DNA of 43,558 nucleotides from DATMRF01 sp035566435 (lineage in GTDB: Bacteria > Verrucomicrobiota > Verrucomicrobiia > Limisphaerales > UBA8199). The first letter of the stretch is position 1, and the number at the start of each line of letters is the position of its first letter. Below the pieces are notes generated by a model. It was not told the origin of the DNA. It was given only the letters and a program-made list of their open reading frames with translations, and did no database searches. Location: assembly GCA_035566435.1 (NCBI GenBank), contig DATMRF010000068.1:1-43558 (forward strand), written 5' to 3'. This document shows, piece after piece, positions 41,642 through 43,558 of this stretch. A program made the position numbers and the translations under genes.

Positions 41642-42133
41642 TCAAAAGCTTGTTTCGAACCTTTCCATGACCGTCGCCATGGCGAGCGCCGTCTGGGCCG
41701 CCTCGGCGCCCCGGTTGTGCGTCCTGGTGAGGCAGCGCGCGCGCGCCTGTTGTTCGTTTTCCAACAGCAAGACCTCGTGGACGACCGGCACCTCGTACTT
41801 CAATTGAAGTTCCATCAGCGCGCGGCTCACCGCTTCCCCGATGAGGGCGGCATGCACCGTTTCACCGCGCAGGATCACGCCCAGGCAGATGATGGCCGCA
41901 TAGCGTGAAGTTTGGGAGGAACTGGTGCGCGCCAGGCGCGCTGCAACCACCGGGATTTCATAGGCTCCAGGCACGCGAACCACCTCGACCTGCCTGGCGC
42001 CCGCGCGCTTCAGTTCGGCCCGGGCGGCTCGCACCATCGCATCCACGTAACGGCCATTGTACCGCGAGGCCACAATCGCAAAATGCGCCCCGCCCGCCTT
42101 AAACGATTTCGATGGCACTGGTTTTAACATCAC
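41642..42133 (-). CDS. ribH: 6,7-dimethyl-8-ribityllumazine synthase
   Basis: The 163-residue enzyme condenses 5-amino-6-ribitylaminouracil with 3,4-dihydroxy-2-butanone 4-phosphate, the step before riboflavin synthase. Visible motifs: FAIVASRYNGRYVDAMV, RVPGAYEIPVVA, and CLGVILRGETVHAALIG with catalytic His94. The C-terminal half carries LTRTHNRGAEAAQTALAM. It lies 22 bases after ribBA, which supplies its butanone-phosphate substrate, and shares its operon. NusB, often next, is not seen. Confidence 0.96.
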   Translation of the reverse strand: MMLKPVPSKSFKAGGAHFAIVASRYNGRYVDAMVRAARAELKRAGARQVEVVRVPGAYEIPVVAARLARTSSSQTSRYAAIICLGVILRGETVHAALIGEAVSRALMELQLKYEVPVVHEVLLLENEQQARARCLTRTHNRGAEAAQTALAMATVMERFETSF

Positions 42134-42155
42134 TCCAATCCTGGCTCGCCGCGCC

Positions 42156-43355
42156 TCACAAGAGATGCCCCAGCTTCTCGCGTTTGGTTTGCAGGTAACG
42201 GGCGTTGTGAGGGTTCGGTTTCACCCGGATCGGGACTTGTTCGACGATTTCCAGCCCGTACCCCTCCAACCCCACCACTTTGCGCGGGTTATTCGTCAGC
42301 AGCCGAATCGTTTTCAGGCCGAGGTCGGCCAGGATTTGGGCGCCCAGCCCATACTCGCGCAGGTCCATGTCAAAGCCCAATTTCCGGTTGGCCTCCACGG
42401 TGTCGTAACCCTGCTCCTGGAGCTTATAGGCCTTGATTTTGGGGGCCAGGCCGATGCCACGACCCTCCTGGCGCATATAGACAACGACGCCACGGCCCGC
42501 CTCTGCTATCTGCCGCATCGCCTGGTGCAATTGCGGACCGCAATCGCAGCGGCAGGACCCGAAAACGTCACCCGTCAAACATTCGCTATGCACCCGCACG
42601 AGCACGTTGGCCTTGCCGGCGACCTCGCCGTTGACGAGCGCCAGGTGGTGTTGGCCATCCAGTTTCGAATGATAAAGATACAGCTCAAAATCGCCGTACT
42701 CGGTCGGCAGTTTAACGACCTCGATACGCTCGACCAGTTTCTCCCGCGTCCGCCGGAAATGGATGAGGTCGGCGATCGTCGCCATCTTGAGCTGATGTTT
42801 TTTGGCAAACCTGCACAACTCCGACAACCGGGCCATCGACCCATCGTCGCTCATGATCTCGCAAATGACGCCCATCCGGCGGCAACCCGCCAGGCTTACC
42901 AGGTCCACCGCCGCCTCCGTATGCCCGGCGCGCTGCAGGACGCCCCCGGGGCGGGCGCGCAAGGGAAAGACATGGCCGGGCTGCACCAGGTCCTCGGGGA
43001 CCGCGGTCGGATCGGCCATGGTGCGAATGGTCTCGGCGCGGTCCGCCGCACTAATCCCGGTGGTGATGCCGCGCGCCGCATCGACGCTGACCTGGAAATC
43101 GGTTTTGAAGCTTTCGCGGTTCTCACGAACCATGCGCTCGATGCCAAGCTGTTGCAGCCGCTCGGAAGTAGTCGGCACGCAAATCAGCCCGCGGCCGTAT
43201 TTCGCCATGAAATTGACAGCTTCCGGGGTGACGAACTGGGCGGCCATGATCAGGTCGCCCTCGTTTTCGCGGTCCGCATCGTCCACGACGACCACCATTT
43301 TGCCTTTTTTTAAATCGGTGATGACACTCGCGATTGAGTTGAACTGTTGCGCCAT
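42156..43355 (-). CDS. ribBA: Bifunctional DHBP synthase / GTP cyclohydrolase II
   Basis: The 399-residue protein (ATG 43355, MAQQFNSIAS) has an N-terminal 3,4-dihydroxy-2-butanone 4-phosphate synthase (DDADRENEGDLIMAAQF, HVFPLRARPGGVLQRAGHTE) and a C-terminal GTP cyclohydrolase II. The latter has the zinc-binding cysteines of HSECLTGDVFGSCRCDCGPQ, the RQEGRGIGLAPKIKAY loop and NNPRKVVGLEGYG. It thus makes both precursors of lumazine. No FMN riboswitch is apparent upstream in the remaining 200 bases. An in-frame extension to 43493 lacks homology. Confidence 0.96.
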   Translation of the reverse strand: MAQQFNSIASVITDLKKGKMVVVVDDADRENEGDLIMAAQFVTPEAVNFMAKYGRGLICVPTTSERLQQLGIERMVRENRESFKTDFQVSVDAARGITTGISAADRAETIRTMADPTAVPEDLVQPGHVFPLRARPGGVLQRAGHTEAAVDLVSLAGCRRMGVICEIMSDDGSMARLSELCRFAKKHQLKMATIADLIHFRRTREKLVERIEVVKLPTEYGDFELYLYHSKLDGQHHLALVNGEVAGKANVLVRVHSECLTGDVFGSCRCDCGPQLHQAMRQIAEAGRGVVVYMRQEGRGIGLAPKIKAYKLQEQGYDTVEANRKLGFDMDLREYGLGAQILADLGLKTIRLLTNNPRKVVGLEGYGLEIVEQVPIRVKPNPHNARYLQTKREKLGHLL

Positions 43356-43558
43356 AGGCGGGAACAAGCTAACGGCTGGCGCTGCAAATGCCAGCTTCAA
43401 ACGCGCCGAGGCGCGCTGAGCGCATCTTGATACCACCACCATCTTAAGTGCACACCCAGAGCTCATCCCAATGGTTATTGCGGCGCGCTTCATCTAACGC
43501 GCTGAGATTGAGAAAGCCCGCCCGGTTCCAACTCTGACCGGGGCGCTTAAAGCGGCAC

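Noticed and set aside
43356..43558. FMN riboswitch upstream of ribBA
   Set aside because: Looked for on the minus strand and did not see the conserved AGGGGC-type and GGGAG-type elements; the window also ends too soon to exclude one further out.

Overview
The window looks like a chromosomal segment of a GC-rich (about 60%) soil or freshwater member of the Verrucomicrobiota, most likely the Limisphaerales/Pedosphaera side. This is inferred from the gene mix and style: ClpXP, DapDC and RibBA/RibH housekeeping genes beside secreted glycosidases, a sulfatase, a parallel beta-helix protein, Sel1 and TPR proteins, PocR-type AraC regulators, a TMTC-like membrane protein, and many short hairpin-forming intergenic repeats. 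No plasmid, phage, IS transposase, CRISPR, rRNA or tRNA was recognised.

Layout. 1-2838: repeat-bearing left edge, a MarR-type regulator, and clpP-clpX on the minus strand. 2996-5576: a secreted proline-rich repeat protein with a clear terminator, then lysA. 5593-7430: a PocR/AraC regulator and a NarL/LuxR-type response regulator, both minus. 7773-10199: divergent agmatine deiminase and deoxyhypusine-synthase-like (SpeY-like) genes, a probable polyamine locus. 10200-12248: a 730-base gene-poor stretch and a frameshifted, 5'-truncated sulfatase. 12296-14795: a zinc-ribbon membrane protein and a secreted beta-helix protein. 15088-21369: a 2093-residue NRPS with order A-PCP-C-FkbH-PCP-TE. 21642-26185: a decayed glycosidase remnant, leuB, a clan GH-A glycosidase and an aldehyde dehydrogenase. 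26199-30343: deoC of the animal-like type, pyruvate kinase and a Sel1-repeat protein. 30460-33494: M20 peptidase and Gfo/Idh/MocA oxidoreductase in one plus-strand operon. 33664-38354: TMTC-like TPR protein, DUF5989, NodU/CmcH carbamoyltransferase and SxtJ-like protein in a row. 38559-43355: a lipoprotein, a large secreted glycosidase-like protein, a DUF883 protein, and ribBA-ribH.

The strongest candidates for something new are two. The first is the single-gene NRPS, which carries a complete internal FkbH (glyceryl-loading HAD) region in place of a second adenylation domain and ends in a thioesterase with Cys where Ser is usual; I predict a small aminoacyl-glycerate-type product. The second is the gene row TMTC-TPR / DUF5989 / carbamoyltransferase / SxtJ, whose three last genes abut almost without gaps and probably act as one membrane-associated carbamoylation unit. 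Pseudogene remnants on both sides of the 12.3-21.4 kb block suggest it lies in a rearranged accessory region.

All functions are assigned by reading translated motifs; no database search was possible.
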